A stretch of DNA of 64,000 nt from Antedon mediterranea. Its lineage: Eukaryota > Echinodermata > Crinoidea > Comatulida > Antedonidae. Where the stretch lies: assembly GCF_964355755.1 (NCBI RefSeq), contig NC_092672.1, positions 28,454,501 to 28,518,500 on the forward strand, given 5' to 3'. The notes below the pieces were generated by a model that was not told where the DNA came from, did not search any database, and worked only from the letters and a program-made list of their open reading frames with translations. This document shows positions 1-11,176 of this stretch, in pieces; position 1 is the stretch's first letter, and the number at the start of each line of letters is the position of its first letter. The translations under genes were made by a program, and so were the position numbers.

Positions 1-6
1 CTATTT

Positions 7-127
7 AAATCCTCGTTATTATGTTCTTTACTTAGGACAATTCTTCTTATGCCCCAATAAATTTGGCACTCCTTATACAATAATTGTTTTTAATAGCTGA
101 AACCCAAATGAACAGCTCGATTAGTAG
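7..127. repeat. Direct repeat, left copy (LTR-like)
   Basis: About 120 bp (from AAATCCTCGTTATTATG) recurs almost unchanged at 1933-2053, about 1.93 kb away in the same orientation. Directly before the second copy, at about 1886-1925, lies a motif like the termini of the Penelope-like element at 59-60 kb (GCTACGTTTC followed by GGTCACGCAAATGAC). The pair may be terminal repeats of an old Penelope-like or other retroelement. The left copy is cut by the window edge, so its boundaries are unknown. Confidence 0.6.
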
Positions 128-529
128 AGATAATGGCCTGATTATGAGCACTGTTTCAATAATTTGACAGTATTATTTATTTTATCTCTGGTGCGCGTGC
201 GTACAATTGAGGGAATAGTGCTGAAATCTGTGAAAATAAGAAAAAGTTGCTTCAACCGAGATTCGAACCCGGCATTATAAACTTATTTTGTGCTAAAAAC
301 TTCTAAAAGTCACCGAAAATCACCAAAAACACTGATTGTTCACATTATATTGGTCACAACTTCGCTGATACTTATCCGATATTTTTCTGAAAAGTTAAAT
401 TTGTTGAAAGTTTAATAATCTTTACAGCAATATAAATATTAATAACTAAATGCTACGTATTTTTTCCGGAAGTTTGATTCCACTCGTGAAAACAGTAAAA
501 TAGGTTAAATTACCATGCTATAATAAATA

Positions 530-600
530 CAAATTCCTCTAAAGCCAGTTTCTTCCCAAAGGTAAGAAACATCTCTGTCCAAAAACAGACGATCAATGAT
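530..600 (-). pseudogene. Second short fragment of the same LINE tail
   Basis: Positions 547-576 repeat 930-959 almost exactly. In the right frame the minus strand again reads RDVSYLWEETGF. This is a short duplicated piece of the LINE remnant beside it; nothing else coding is visible around it. Confidence 0.45.
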
Positions 601-834
601 ACATATAGCCAAAAAGGATGAAACAGTAACATTTTACATGAAAAATATTTAAATTTATAAGAAAATATCATATATGTTAACAAAAAGTATAAATTGTGTA
701 GACAATTAAATATAAAAACAGGAAACGACATTCATATTAAACTGAGTAAAGGACATCAAAAAATATAAAATAAAAAAGAAGATTAAGGCGGATCATTAAG
801 GAGTCTGATTAGGGCTGGAATAGCTGACTTTCAG

Positions 835-1075
835 TGTCTCTCAGTACGACAAAAGGATCATCAAAGTTTTTCTAAGGCATCTCAAACACTCACGTTTAGG
901 GAGTAACAAACTGCCGATATCAGAAAAAGAAGTTTCTTCCCAAAGGTAAGAAACATCTCTTCTCGCCTTAAGCGAAGTAAGATCTACAGACCCAAGAACA
1001 ATATCGTAATGGGTATAGTCTGAACCGAGAATGAGACGTAACACTCTTTTCTGAATTAACTCAATACGCTACATG
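835..1075 (-). pseudogene. LINE remnant: C-terminal tail of a reverse transcriptase ORF
   Basis: The minus-strand frame reads ELIQKRVLRLILGSDY, then LTSLKARRDVSYLW. This matches the post-RT tail of non-LTR retrotransposons, which usually reads QKRALRII..Y...L..L..RR. There is no in-frame methionine at the left edge, and the rest of the RT is missing, so this is a 5'-truncated dead copy. A second fragment with the same RDVSYLWEET segment is at about 530-600, sharing about 29 bp with 930-959. The clade cannot be assigned from so little sequence. Confidence 0.6.
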
Positions 1076-1885
1076 TTTAAATGTTAAAGAGGCATGCCAG
1101 ACACAGCATGAAGCATACTCTAAACACGGCCTAATATATGTGGTATAAACACAATACCATGAAATTTCGATGCTTTCGGAATGATCTGATTATTAGTGCA
1201 CCAGAGTTCAATCTCATTAAGCATACATTGCATAGAGGATTACCACCATTTTTAACAATTTCACCAATGGTAAGGTCGTTAACATATTTTCATCGCCTGC
1301 AGTTTTCCTCACAAGCATTATTAATGAGGATGTGTAGATGATATATACTGGAATTAATTATAACTCTATTAGAAAGGAAACCACAGACAATGGGTATGAT
1401 TGACGGTCTAACACCAATGGAAATCATCTTATTAATTAAAACAGTGTGGATCGAACGTTTTGGCAAACATTGACGTAACAGCTTTTACCATCAACATCTT
1501 TAAAAATATAGTCAAGCATGGTAATTAAATAATGAGAAGTCGAAACGCCTTTTCTACTACCGAACTGTTTCAAATGAAGCACGCCACCAAAAACACATAC
1601 AGTATAATGAACCGTTCCTATTAAATTATTGCCTGTAAACGGTTTGTTTGAATGACCGACAACCTTTGTAAGACACTTCAGGGCTGTGATAATAAAATGT
1701 ATTACTTATAAAATACTTACCCAGATTCCAAACTTGATTAGTTAAACTAGAATTCGCTTACCGACCAATTTACCTACACTGAAAGAGACTTGCCTTTATT
1801 GTCGTTATATGAAGTCAATTTGATTGTTAAGTTTATTTGAATTATAATTTATAAAGATTTCGATAAAGCAATTATTGCTACGTTT

Positions 1886-2053
1886 CGACTATTTTCATGT
1901 CAATATCTTTGGTCACGCAAATGACTCTATTAAAATCCTCGTTATTATGTTCTTTACTTATGACAATTCTTCTTATGCCCCAATAGATTTGGCACTCCTT
2001 ATACAATAATTGTTTTTAATAGCTGAAACCCTGTTGAACAACTCGAGTAGTAC
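1886..2053. repeat. Direct repeat, right copy, with Penelope-terminus-like motif
   Basis: This is the partner of the repeat at 7-127. The leading 40 bp, read on the minus strand, end in a short hairpin followed by GAAACGTAGC. The same arrangement occurs in the inverted termini of the Penelope-like element at 59383-60187. No reverse-transcriptase coding was recognised between the two copies, only LINE remnants. Confidence 0.5.
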
Positions 2054-2707
2054 ATCATCATAATGTTGAAGACAGGCCGATTTTCTTTAAATAAAATAAT
2101 ATTTTGACGAATTTAAATAAACTTTATTACTGTGAGTGTGGATAGGCCCTACTGTTAGATATATATACACAGAATATACGAATAAACTTTATTACTGGCA
2201 GTTGTTTCTCAACGCTTGTATTTATTTATAATTACAAACATTGGAACAAATTTTGGACATGGAAAAGTCACAAAGTGTGATGTCAACTTCTTCTAATTTT
2301 ATACCCCTTTTCGATATCCCGTCTGGGAAAAATAGTTTCGTGGCTTCTTCAATAATGTTGTTACCGTCTGCATCCTTTGACACCGTCATTTTTCGGGTTC
2401 CTCTACCCTTCACACTTGTATCCCTTGATGGAGCCATCCAACTTCAATAATGTGACTTGATTTCATTGCAAATGTATAATTACCATGCATGGATTTACTC
2501 TTTTTTTTGTGATGTTAAAGGGGGATTGTGGGTTTAAAATTGCTTTTAAATATCGTTTATTTATTAAATAAAAAATATTATAACAATATAGACATGTCAG
2601 AATGAAGAAGTAATAACGAGAAATTAAAAAAATTAAATTTCATATACATTTTTGGGTAAAATGTTAATGTTACTTCAAATTATACAACTGCAAACAATTC
2701 TATTCCA

Positions 2708-3330
2708 CTTTTACCGATGTAGCATATAAAGCGTGCATACCAAAAGCACAAGATAAATGGGAAAACCAACTTCAAAATTGTTTTATTGACTGGAATCTGT
2801 GTTGGAAAAACAAAGTTAAGAGTATGTTGCACATAAAAAGAGTGGCTTTCTTTAATTTTAAGTTGCTACATAAAAAAAAACCAACTAGGTGTAAGCTAAA
2901 ATTATGGAATTTGTCAAACAGTAATTATTGTGAATATTGTAATGAGGAGGTTGAAAATGAAAAGCATATGTTATTTACATGCAAAGAAGTAAAACATTGC
3001 TGGGTAAAATGTTGCGCTATGCTGAAAACATGTTTTGCATTTACTCAGAAAGTTACATGGGAGAAAATTGTACTTGGAAAATATGATGTCAAAATTAATT
3101 AAATATTTTCCATTTTAACTTTCTGTGTTTATAAAAGTAAAGTCAAACATAGACTAGGACTTGTTAAAAAATGTCCATGGTTAATGTTCACTGCGGAGTT
3201 AGAAGGTATAATCAATTGTGAGTTTTTAATAAATAAAGAAAAGGCAACAAAAATGTGGTCAGATATGGACCGTAACAATTTAGCAAGGTATAAAATTAAC
3301 GTTTATAAAATTAATATTTTTGTAAAGTAA
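2708..3330 (+). pseudogene. LINE remnant with zf-RVT zinc-knuckle tail
   Basis: The frame opens before 2824 and encodes a block typical of the zf-RVT domain at the C-terminus of LINE reverse transcriptases. It has FFNFKLLHKKKPTR, then LKLWNLS, a C..C pair, ENEKHMLFTC and a following W. The frame stops at 3102. A related block (KHRLGLVKKCPW and MWSDMDRNNLARY) continues to about 3330, so the copy carries a frameshift or stop. The RT core is absent: a 5'-truncated, inactive insertion. Confidence 0.65.
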
Positions 3331-4836
3331 AATATAACTCTTTTTTTTGCCTGAAAGAGATAAAAAGAGTTATAAAATAAAGAATTCTGTGGTAAATTAT
3401 ACGTACATTGTTAAGGATTGAAAAACGATTAAAGAGTGTATACATAGAGGATTTTTTTTTTCTTCTTTCCTTATACTATCATATATAAAATGCAATGGTA
3501 GGAGTGAGATATCAGATGTACTGAAAGTTATTTAATGTCAATTATATTGTATTGTATCATTACATTGCTCATGTGCAATGCATTGTAAACAAACATTTTA
3601 TTGATGAAGAAATAAAAGTGGGTAGATCCTACATAAGACAAACAAAACATTTTAGGGTAAATTAGGGAAGCTCATTAATATTCACGAGATATTCACAAAC
3701 ACGTCATCAGTGGATTCCAAACTCGCGACGTCATGTACGTTGTGTTTGTCAACTAATTTACATCTGTCAAACGACGACCACCCGATCATTGTGAAATACA
3801 TTTTTTGTAGATTTTCTAAGCTAGGCCTAAAGTGTAATAATAACAGTAGTCTTAGCATATATTTATTTGACATTTAATGAAATACAAAATTTAGTACAGA
3901 TTAAGACCGGCGTGAAGTTGGTTACTTATTCCTTACTAGAGGGTGAGCTCGCTTCGCTCGCTCCCCTCTAGGAAGTGTAGACGATGGTTCTCGGAATGTT
4001 AATGACTCGGGTAAAAAGTTTTAGGACATTCTGGCCTGGACGATTTCGATCGGTTACCATTATTTAAATGCTTTTGATATTCGTAAAACTAAACCTACTC
4101 ACTAACCTGTTTCACAGTGTCTTAGATGATTAATAGCGTCTTACGTATAGTGTGGGGAGGGAGAGTGGCGATAATTATTTTAATTGATGTTTTATTGTGG
4201 AGGTGTTCCGGGCGCTTATTCAAATAAATACCATCCTAATTTGTATAATTAATACATTATTCCGCGACACAGTGAGCCGTTTTGGCCTAAGAAGGAAGAC
4301 GTTTTAGACGGCTTGCAATATGGGCAGAAGTATCCCAGGGTCCTGACGGGACACAGATAGCGCATAGTATACATAAAGTCCTGGCAGCTTACTCAACAAC
4401 TTGGCTATCGGGTTTCATTCCATTTCAAACAAAAGCTCTTATCATCAATTCTCTCGATGTAATTTTATATAATTATTTCCCACAATTTACTCCTATGTTT
4501 TATGATTATATTTAATTTGATCTTTATGTACTACAGTATTATACTTTTACACGCGCAGTCCGAAAAAAAAACAAAAAATCAAACGGCCAAGGTTACAACT
4601 CCTTGGTTGAAACCAACCATGCAGGGAACTTGCTAGGTGATTGACACACCTTACCTTACCGTGAACCCGGAAATTACTTACCGCGCGTCGAGTTAAAATT
4701 TACCGATTGAAATAAGAAAATTTCTTATAAAACCCTTTATAATATCTTCCTAAGATAGAAATATGGAACAATAGTGTCGATGTGAAAACTAATGTTATCA
4801 AATCTACGTCTCCCGGTAGCGATTTTTTTTTTGTAC
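3331..4836. other. Non-coding stretch, no gene seen
   Basis: AT-rich intergenic sequence. At about 3945-3965 it has the palindromic GCTCGCTTCGCTCGC hairpin motif that also occurs at 18.97 and 19.2 kb. No credible coding frame was recognised. Confidence 0.5.
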
Positions 4837-4942
4837 ATAAGTTGGGGACCCCTTCATGAAACGTCACAAAATAAACATGAATAATTCATCAGTTAAATTT
4901 GTTGTTCCGTGTGCACCCAAGCGTATAGCAACAAGAACTGCG
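4837..4942. repeat. Inverted repeat arm, partner at 8708-8818
   Basis: About 105 bp (CATAAGTTGGGGACC through CAACAAGAA) reappears as its reverse complement at 8708-8818 with only a few differences. The arms enclose about 3.8 kb of non-coding DNA. A shorter third copy of the inner half lies at 6050-6107 in the orientation of the right arm. The arms could be termini of a large non-autonomous DNA element or independent insertions of one family. Confidence 0.6.
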
Positions 4943-6107
4943 ATACGATACTTTCTACAGTAGGCCTAGGATTCCAAGTCAATTCACGTGATTGCCTTCG
5001 CGCACTCTTCTTCACACAAAATGTGTCGAGTCGAGGCTAATCGACAGCTAGGCAAGACATTAAACTAGTAGTAATTCATTGGACATAGCCCAAAGAAAGC
5101 TTAGACCCACAAGAATAAAGAATGTGTATAATTTGTGTACTGTATTTTTTTAATTCTGCTATTTTATTATCAAACAATATGCATGTACTCAAAGGAATTT
5201 TAAAAATGCGCGTATATGAACACATGAGATGGGAAGATTTCACCCACGAGAATAAAAAATGTATTTTTGTGTAATGTTTATTGTTTAATTTTGCTGACTT
5301 ATTACTCGGATTGTGTCATACCAAAGATAGTAAGTGTAACCAAAGAATATATATCACAAGAATGAGTATTCCGCGATTTTTGCATGAGAAATTTGTAACA
5401 GAGAGCTCCAGAGAATGATGCCCGCCCTCATAAGGGCGGATGTATACATACTAAATAAGACTTGATTTAATAGATATTATACATGTCACATTAAATAGAA
5501 TTATGATAATAGTTTTTGCAATTGTAAACTATTTTATAATACATATTTATTAACAAACTAGTGTACATTCACTTTTAAAGACAATTATTTACTAACATGC
5601 TAAGTTAGTTCACAAAAAAGGCCTAACACAGCAACACCAACAATTATTATTGAAAGCGTCACAAAAAGTTGTATACATCCCAGATACATCCACACTTATG
5701 GCGGCGCCCTACCACATGGACAATATTACTGTTACAGGGAAAATCGCGGATTACTCATTCTTGTGATATATATTCTTTGGTGTAACTATCTTTGGTCATA
5801 CCTAACACACACACGTCACACAGCTACTACTACTACTAGAATAGACATGGGTTTAGAGACTAATAATTAGGCCTAATAGTATTAATAGAAACTATAGTTT
5901 TAACACGTAATTCTTTAGTAATAAATTATATTAAAAACACCATAAACTAAAGGCTGATTATTTCGACAATCCACACAAAACGCCGCTATTCTTCTATGAA
6001 ATCGCACGCCGCAACAACAGCGGAGATAGGCCTAGAATCGTACCGCACTTGTGTAATCACTTCTTGTTGCTATACGCTTGGGTGCACACGGAACAAGAAC
6101 ATTTTAA
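4905..6107. mobile_element. Fold-back (inverted-repeat) element of about 1.2 kb
   Basis: The ends are inverted repeats: 4905-4975 and the reverse complement of about 6025-6107 share CCGTGTGCACCCAAGCG, followed by diverged matching sequence. A second, inner inverted pair lies at 5325-5385 and 5741-5810 and contains the shared ATATATATCACAAGAATGAG segment. The structure resembles a non-autonomous fold-back or MITE-like DNA element. No transposase coding is present. Confidence 0.5.
5325..5810. repeat. Inner inverted-repeat pair
   Basis: About 60 bp at 5325-5385 is reverse-complementary to 5741-5810, with a 355 bp spacer. It is nested symmetrically inside the larger fold-back at 4905-6107, so transcribed RNA could form a long hairpin. 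It could be a MITE inserted in the larger element or the original inner arms of it. Confidence 0.5.
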
Positions 6108-6109
6108 GA

Positions 6110-8700
6110 GCCATTGTCTGTAAGAATCAAAGAAATATCAAAAAGAGTGGCAGACTCAAAAAAATGGATTTCTTTCAAATTTTGCACATGGCTATATATG
6201 TGTTGAGAGAAATCAAATATGAAGTATTTTTTATTTCACACGTATATTTCCATGGCAACGGCCAAATTTGTGTTTTTGACAAATTTTGTCCTTTTTTAAG
6301 GTTTTTTAAAATGGATATTGGTACTACTTTGATGAACGATATTTTTGTTGTGTTCATTTAATTATAAAAAATACTTAGTGTATGCATAATAACAATGCAT
6401 TGTGCACCTGTTTCAAATTTTTTTATTTTTTTTTATTTCATACTTTGGGAGATTTATTTAAAAAGGGGTGTTTTTCACTTTTTTTAAATTGTTCAATGCA
6501 ACTAAACTTTACTTCACCATAACGCCCAAAGTGGTGTATTTTTTTAGCTGATTTATTACAAATAGGTAGTTCCAATGTTTAATAATTGATTTCTAAAATA
6601 AAATACTGGGGTAAATTTAAAATCTGCAAGCAGTGTTGCGAGAAACATAGGCATTTTTATTTAAAAAAAACATGGTATATTAATAAAAACATTTTATTTT
6701 CTTTGATTATTTGATTTGAAACTCATTGGTCAGAAAAATTCTTAATATTTTATATAGTTCTAGTTGTGTTGTGATAAAAAAAAAAAAATTTTTAATTATA
6801 GATTCTGTAATTCCCAGTTTTAATGTCATTTTATAGGTTATATCCTCTGGAAATTTGAATAAATTATCAGATCGTTGTGAATTTTAATCTTTGCAACAGA
6901 TTACTCCTCTCTTATTTTGAAGCTCCTCTTTCATTTGTTTACTTCTTTTATTTGCTAACCTAAGCAGATCCCACATGCCCATCCACCACCACTTTCGACT
7001 ACCATCCCTCCCCCCCCCCCACCCCGACTATAACCACAAAAAGATAAACTGCAACACTTCGGTCGATCATCCACTATAGAGTGTCAAATGCATGCATTCA
7101 AGCACCACCCACACTGCCGCTACTATCGCCCCAATGAATAAACAGATTCAAACTCCTCCATCCCACCCCTCCCCATTTCTCCAAGCCCCCACCCACCCCA
7201 AGTTAAAAATTGCAATGCAAAAGATAGGACATAAAGTTAAGTTTTTAGACCCTCCTTAACCTCCTAACTATTTAAAAGTCCTGGATCCACCACTTTTTCC
7301 TCCCCAAAATAGAACCAATCAAAAGTCAATGATATACTCAGGTATGTTAATGCTACATAACAAATATTGAAGCCCTGATTTGAAATTTCATTTCATTTAA
7401 GGTCAGCATGTAAAATATCACACTTTATTATTAAATATTGGTTTTAAATTCTATATTTTTTTTACTGTGATGGTTGGATTCAGTATTAATTATTAATTAA
7501 TTAATAATTGTCTGATAATTATTTAATTTCCCTTAGTTATGCATAGCAACAGTTACTATGGTAACTAAAATTGAGATATTCTTTAGATTTTGCCTATTTA
7601 TCTTATACAAATTTAATTTTAATTTGTAGATTATTAGCAGGCAATGCCTTATTTGCATTTTCAAATTACCGTTTCACAAGGTCATATTCGTAAACACTTT
7701 CTTCTGTGATTATTTTTATTCATGAAAACCCCATATTTTATTTACAGCGGCCACCTCCCTTAACGGACGCACTTTGAAAAGCCTGTTTGTTCTTCCTATC
7801 TAATTAGTGCATTTGGTGCTTACCGTAAGCAGCTGCGGGCACCTTTTTATACAAAAAATGAGATTTTTTGTAAGCGGCCAATCGAAAAATGTGATACTTA
7901 TTGCATGGACCTATGAATTAGAGGTGCATGTTTATTGTATTTCTTTATATATTAGCTTTATTTTGAAGAGGTTTTAAAAACATTACTGTGAAGAGATGAG
8001 AAAACTACACTGATTTTGACCGACCATTTTTCATATGATAAAAGTTTTTAAAATTGGTCTGAAAATGCTAAAAAATACTAAACCACCTGATTATAAATAA
8101 TAGGCCTACAATTATAAGCGGCCACTTTTCCAGGTCCCGAGGGTGGCCACTTACGGGAGGTTCAACTGTATTTAAACAAGAATATTTCTTACAAAAAACG
8201 CTGCTTGCTTATTGTTATTGCTAAGGTCAAGTCTGGGGGTCACTTCATCAAGCCTAGATACTTCAAGTATCCTATTACAAACAAAAACTTCAATGGACTG
8301 TTTTGATAATAATTCAATGATTATCTGACAGTGAATTATAGTAATATCATGGGACTCATAAATACCAGAAATGCTTTGGGATTTGTCATTAGACTCTTTT
8401 TCCAGCCGTTTTTGGATTCAACAGGTGGTACCTATAAAATTATAGTCGAGTTTCCATTTTAACAAAAATGTCAAAGTGTAGTACTATACTGCTGCTTGAT
8501 TTCATCTAAAGAATGAGTCATCTCGTGTGACGTAGCGGGCTAGAGCAGCAATTATCCTTAGTTATGCATAGAAACAGGTTCTAAGATAACATAAATATAC
8601 ATATACATTTTGACATAACTTGACCCAACAAATGACCTTTTCACAAGGTCAGACATTTTCTGGGATTCAGTAGATAAGTAAATTTGGGAAAAGGTAGTAA
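6110..8700. other. AT-rich non-coding stretch
   Basis: Long A/T runs, a C-rich patch at about 6960-7210, and no convincing coding frame. Short ORFs here have low-complexity composition and no recognisable domains. Confidence 0.5.
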
Positions 8701-8707
8701 AGCTATG

Positions 8708-8818
8708 TAATCACTTCTTGTTGCTATACGCTTGGGTGCACACGGAACAAGAAAATTTAACTGATGAATTATTCATGTTTATTTTGTGACGTTTCATGAG
8801 GGGGTCCCCAACTTATGC
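8708..8818. repeat. Inverted repeat arm, partner at 4837-4942
   Basis: Reverse complement of 4837-4942 with a few mismatches. Immediately beyond it, 8826-9035 is a GC-richer block; I recognised no protein in it. Confidence 0.6.
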
Positions 8819-9299
8819 ACGCCACTCAGAGAGAAGTCTGTGCGTTGCTGCTGAAACCACGTGCTATAGGAGGGGAATGCACCACAATCCTCTGAGCTGA
8901 GGGCTGAATCATTCCGCTACCTGCTAAATAGTACAGAGGGATTTTCCATCTCTCGGGTCTACCGGATCTAGGCGCAGGGGTGTGACAAAATATTATTTTC
9001 ACTCTGCTATGTTCGAGAGACATGTGAGTGAACACGCTCGAAATGCCAACATTGCAGTCATTTGATGAGTGTGTCGCTATAACAATTATTGTTTATCGAA
9101 AGTTGAATACTGTCGTTCAGATTTTTGAACCGTAGTTTGGGCACTTTTGTGAAAGTAAAATTTGACACGATATGACTTGAATGAAAAAACAATCGTTACA
9201 TAAAAATAAACAACATGATGAGTGTATACACGAATCTATTTAGATACGCTTGTATCGATTGATTATTAGGCCTATAATATAGCATAATAGCACGTTAAG

Positions 9300-9435
9300 A
9301 TATGCCTCGCACCTTTTTGAAATTGTAAACTATATGCCTCGCATGCCTCGCACTTTTGGAAATGATAAAATGATGCCTCGCACAAATATTTGGCATGCCA
9401 CGCTTGCCTCGCTGCCTCGCACTTTGTCAACACTC
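9300..9435. repeat. TGCCTCGCA repeat cluster, left copy
   Basis: Six GCCTCGC motifs, plus one GCCACGC variant, fall within about 135 bp, separated by AT-rich spacers. The cluster ends in GCCTCGCACTTTGTC. A related cluster with the same order of spacers lies at 10695-10815. The two flank the fold-back element at 9811-10660. Confidence 0.6.
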
Positions 9436-9810
9436 ATTCTCTAGGAACAACACGTGTACCTATCTCGCAAATAAGGTGAACAGCGATTGCCAGGACAAGT
9501 TCAATAACTGGCGGTGAATAAAAGGTAACTGATATGGCGATCCAATAACATGCCGCAAAGAAAAAAATTGCGACAGAATTCTGGAGCGGGTGTGAAAAAA
9601 GACTTACGTCCGACAATTGTAATACTAGGCCTAAAATTAAAGTTTAGCTAATATGCTTAGCCCTAACCTAGATAAGAGGCCTATGTAGAAAATAATTTAA
9701 TCAATTTTGATATAATAATAATTGGTGTAATATTTAATAATGATACACTATTCCTGTTTTAGTAAGCTAGGTATATTACGACCGATTTTTATTTATTGTT
9801 GTAATAAACC

Positions 9811-10660
9811 TGGCGCTAGTTTCCTTCGCTTGTATTTTTACTCCAAATTTGATAACTAACTTTATCGTGTGAATACCACACCTTAGAAGTATACCTCATG
9901 AGTACTTTAATGAAAGAATCACATAAAAAGTAACAAATAAATCCTTAAATTAATGATTTTACAGGCGTGTTTCTCGCACACTGTTCGCGAATTTCACTTA
10001 TTCAATGTTCAATATTTTTGTTTCTATGGAGCGCCAAAAGAGCAACGATAATAGAGGACTAAAACTCAGTGGAATGCGTCAATTTCTCATGCATTTATTG
10101 GTGAAAAACACGTTTTATTTCAATATATTTGTTAATTTGTCAATAAAAATGCTGTAATATGTTATTGCTGATACTGTTCTGTTTTCAAAGAATAATAATC
10201 GATCCTAAATCAACATCACTACCTAGTCTAGTCCTAGGACATCCTACTAAGGATATTATGATGAATTTTTCTATTTTATTCTTTAAAAGGTTACCGAAAC
10301 CGTGTACATTATCAACAGTACACCGGTGAACAGTAACATTTTTCCTTACTGACAGTGACAAAATCTATTGAAATTGTACCTGATTTTCACCAAATAATGC
10401 GTTAAATATAAATGGATTCCACAGAGTTTTTAGCCCTCTAATTAATTTTGCTCTTTTGGCGTTCCATAGAAATCAAAATATTGAACATTGAGTGTGCAAA
10501 ATGCGAGAAAAACAACGTCTGTAAAATCACCAATTTAATGGATTTATTGTTACTTTTATGTGATTTTTCTTCATTAAAGTAGGCCTACTAATTCTAAGCT
10601 GTGGTATTCAGGATAAAGTTGGTTAAAATACAAGGCAGGTGCAAAAGGAAACTAGCCTAG
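9811..10660. mobile_element. Fold-back element with long (about 220 bp) inverted arms
   Basis: The left arm, about 9811-10043, and the right arm, about 10450-10660, are reverse complements over most of their length. Shared landmarks are the CTAGTTTCCTT outer end, AATACCACA, TTTTACAG and the inner GCGCCAAAAGAGC end. The central loop is about 400 bp and non-coding. This is a typical non-autonomous fold-back element; no target-site duplication could be fixed with certainty. Confidence 0.65.
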
Positions 10661-10694
10661 CGGGCCTAGGCCTAGGCTACTTCAATTTCGGTGA

Positions 10695-10815
10695 TTTCCT
10701 GCCTTGCAATTTTGAGAAATGATAAAATGATGCCTCGCATTTTTTGATGATGGTAAAACGATGCCTCGCATAAATTTCTGACTTGCCTCGCGTGCCTCGC
10801 ACTTTGTTACTACCC
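10695..10815. repeat. TGCCTCGCA repeat cluster, right copy
   Basis: Four GCCTCGC motifs plus a CCTTGC variant, with the spacer GAAATGATAAAATGATG shared with the cluster at 9300-9435. Both clusters end in GCCTCGCACTTTGT. Either the fold-back element inserted into one repeat, or the repeat was duplicated. Confidence 0.6.
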
Positions 10816-11176
10816 TATGCATTCATTATTGCCAGCGATCTAACTTACTACTAAACAATAGCTAGGTACGCACTTGTCTGGCGGTATCCCTTTGTACGAA
10901 TCGTTCAACGTTGGGTCGAGACGCGTGATATCAAGTTTCATCCAGGGACCAAAATGTGTAATGTGTTATTTTCCAGGCGAAGTTTACCGACGGTTACGTC
11001 GTGTACTGCGTCGACGTACGCTACACTACAGCAAAAACGAATTATGTTAATTGTTCGTTTGTTCACCAATTTTTTAATTTACAAATAACCTTCTGTACCG
11101 TGGGGCACCTAAAATAAATTTTTCATCCATTACTAAACAAAAAAACATGCAATTTTCGCTTAGCCAACATTATAGC

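Noticed and set aside
235-290. B-box-like GGTTCGAATC on the minus strand, possible tRNA gene
   Set aside because: The T-arm half looks plausible, but no matching acceptor or D-arm sequence lies upstream; probably a SINE relic or chance.
2222-2437. 71-codon minus-strand ORF starting MAPSRDTS
   Set aside because: No recognisable domain, no splice context, and embedded between repeats; could be chance. The ORF on the other strand over the same DNA is equally open.
5996-6361. 121-codon plus-strand ORF
   Set aside because: Its first third lies in the fold-back arm, and the rest is Phe/Ile-rich AT-driven translation; no protein features.
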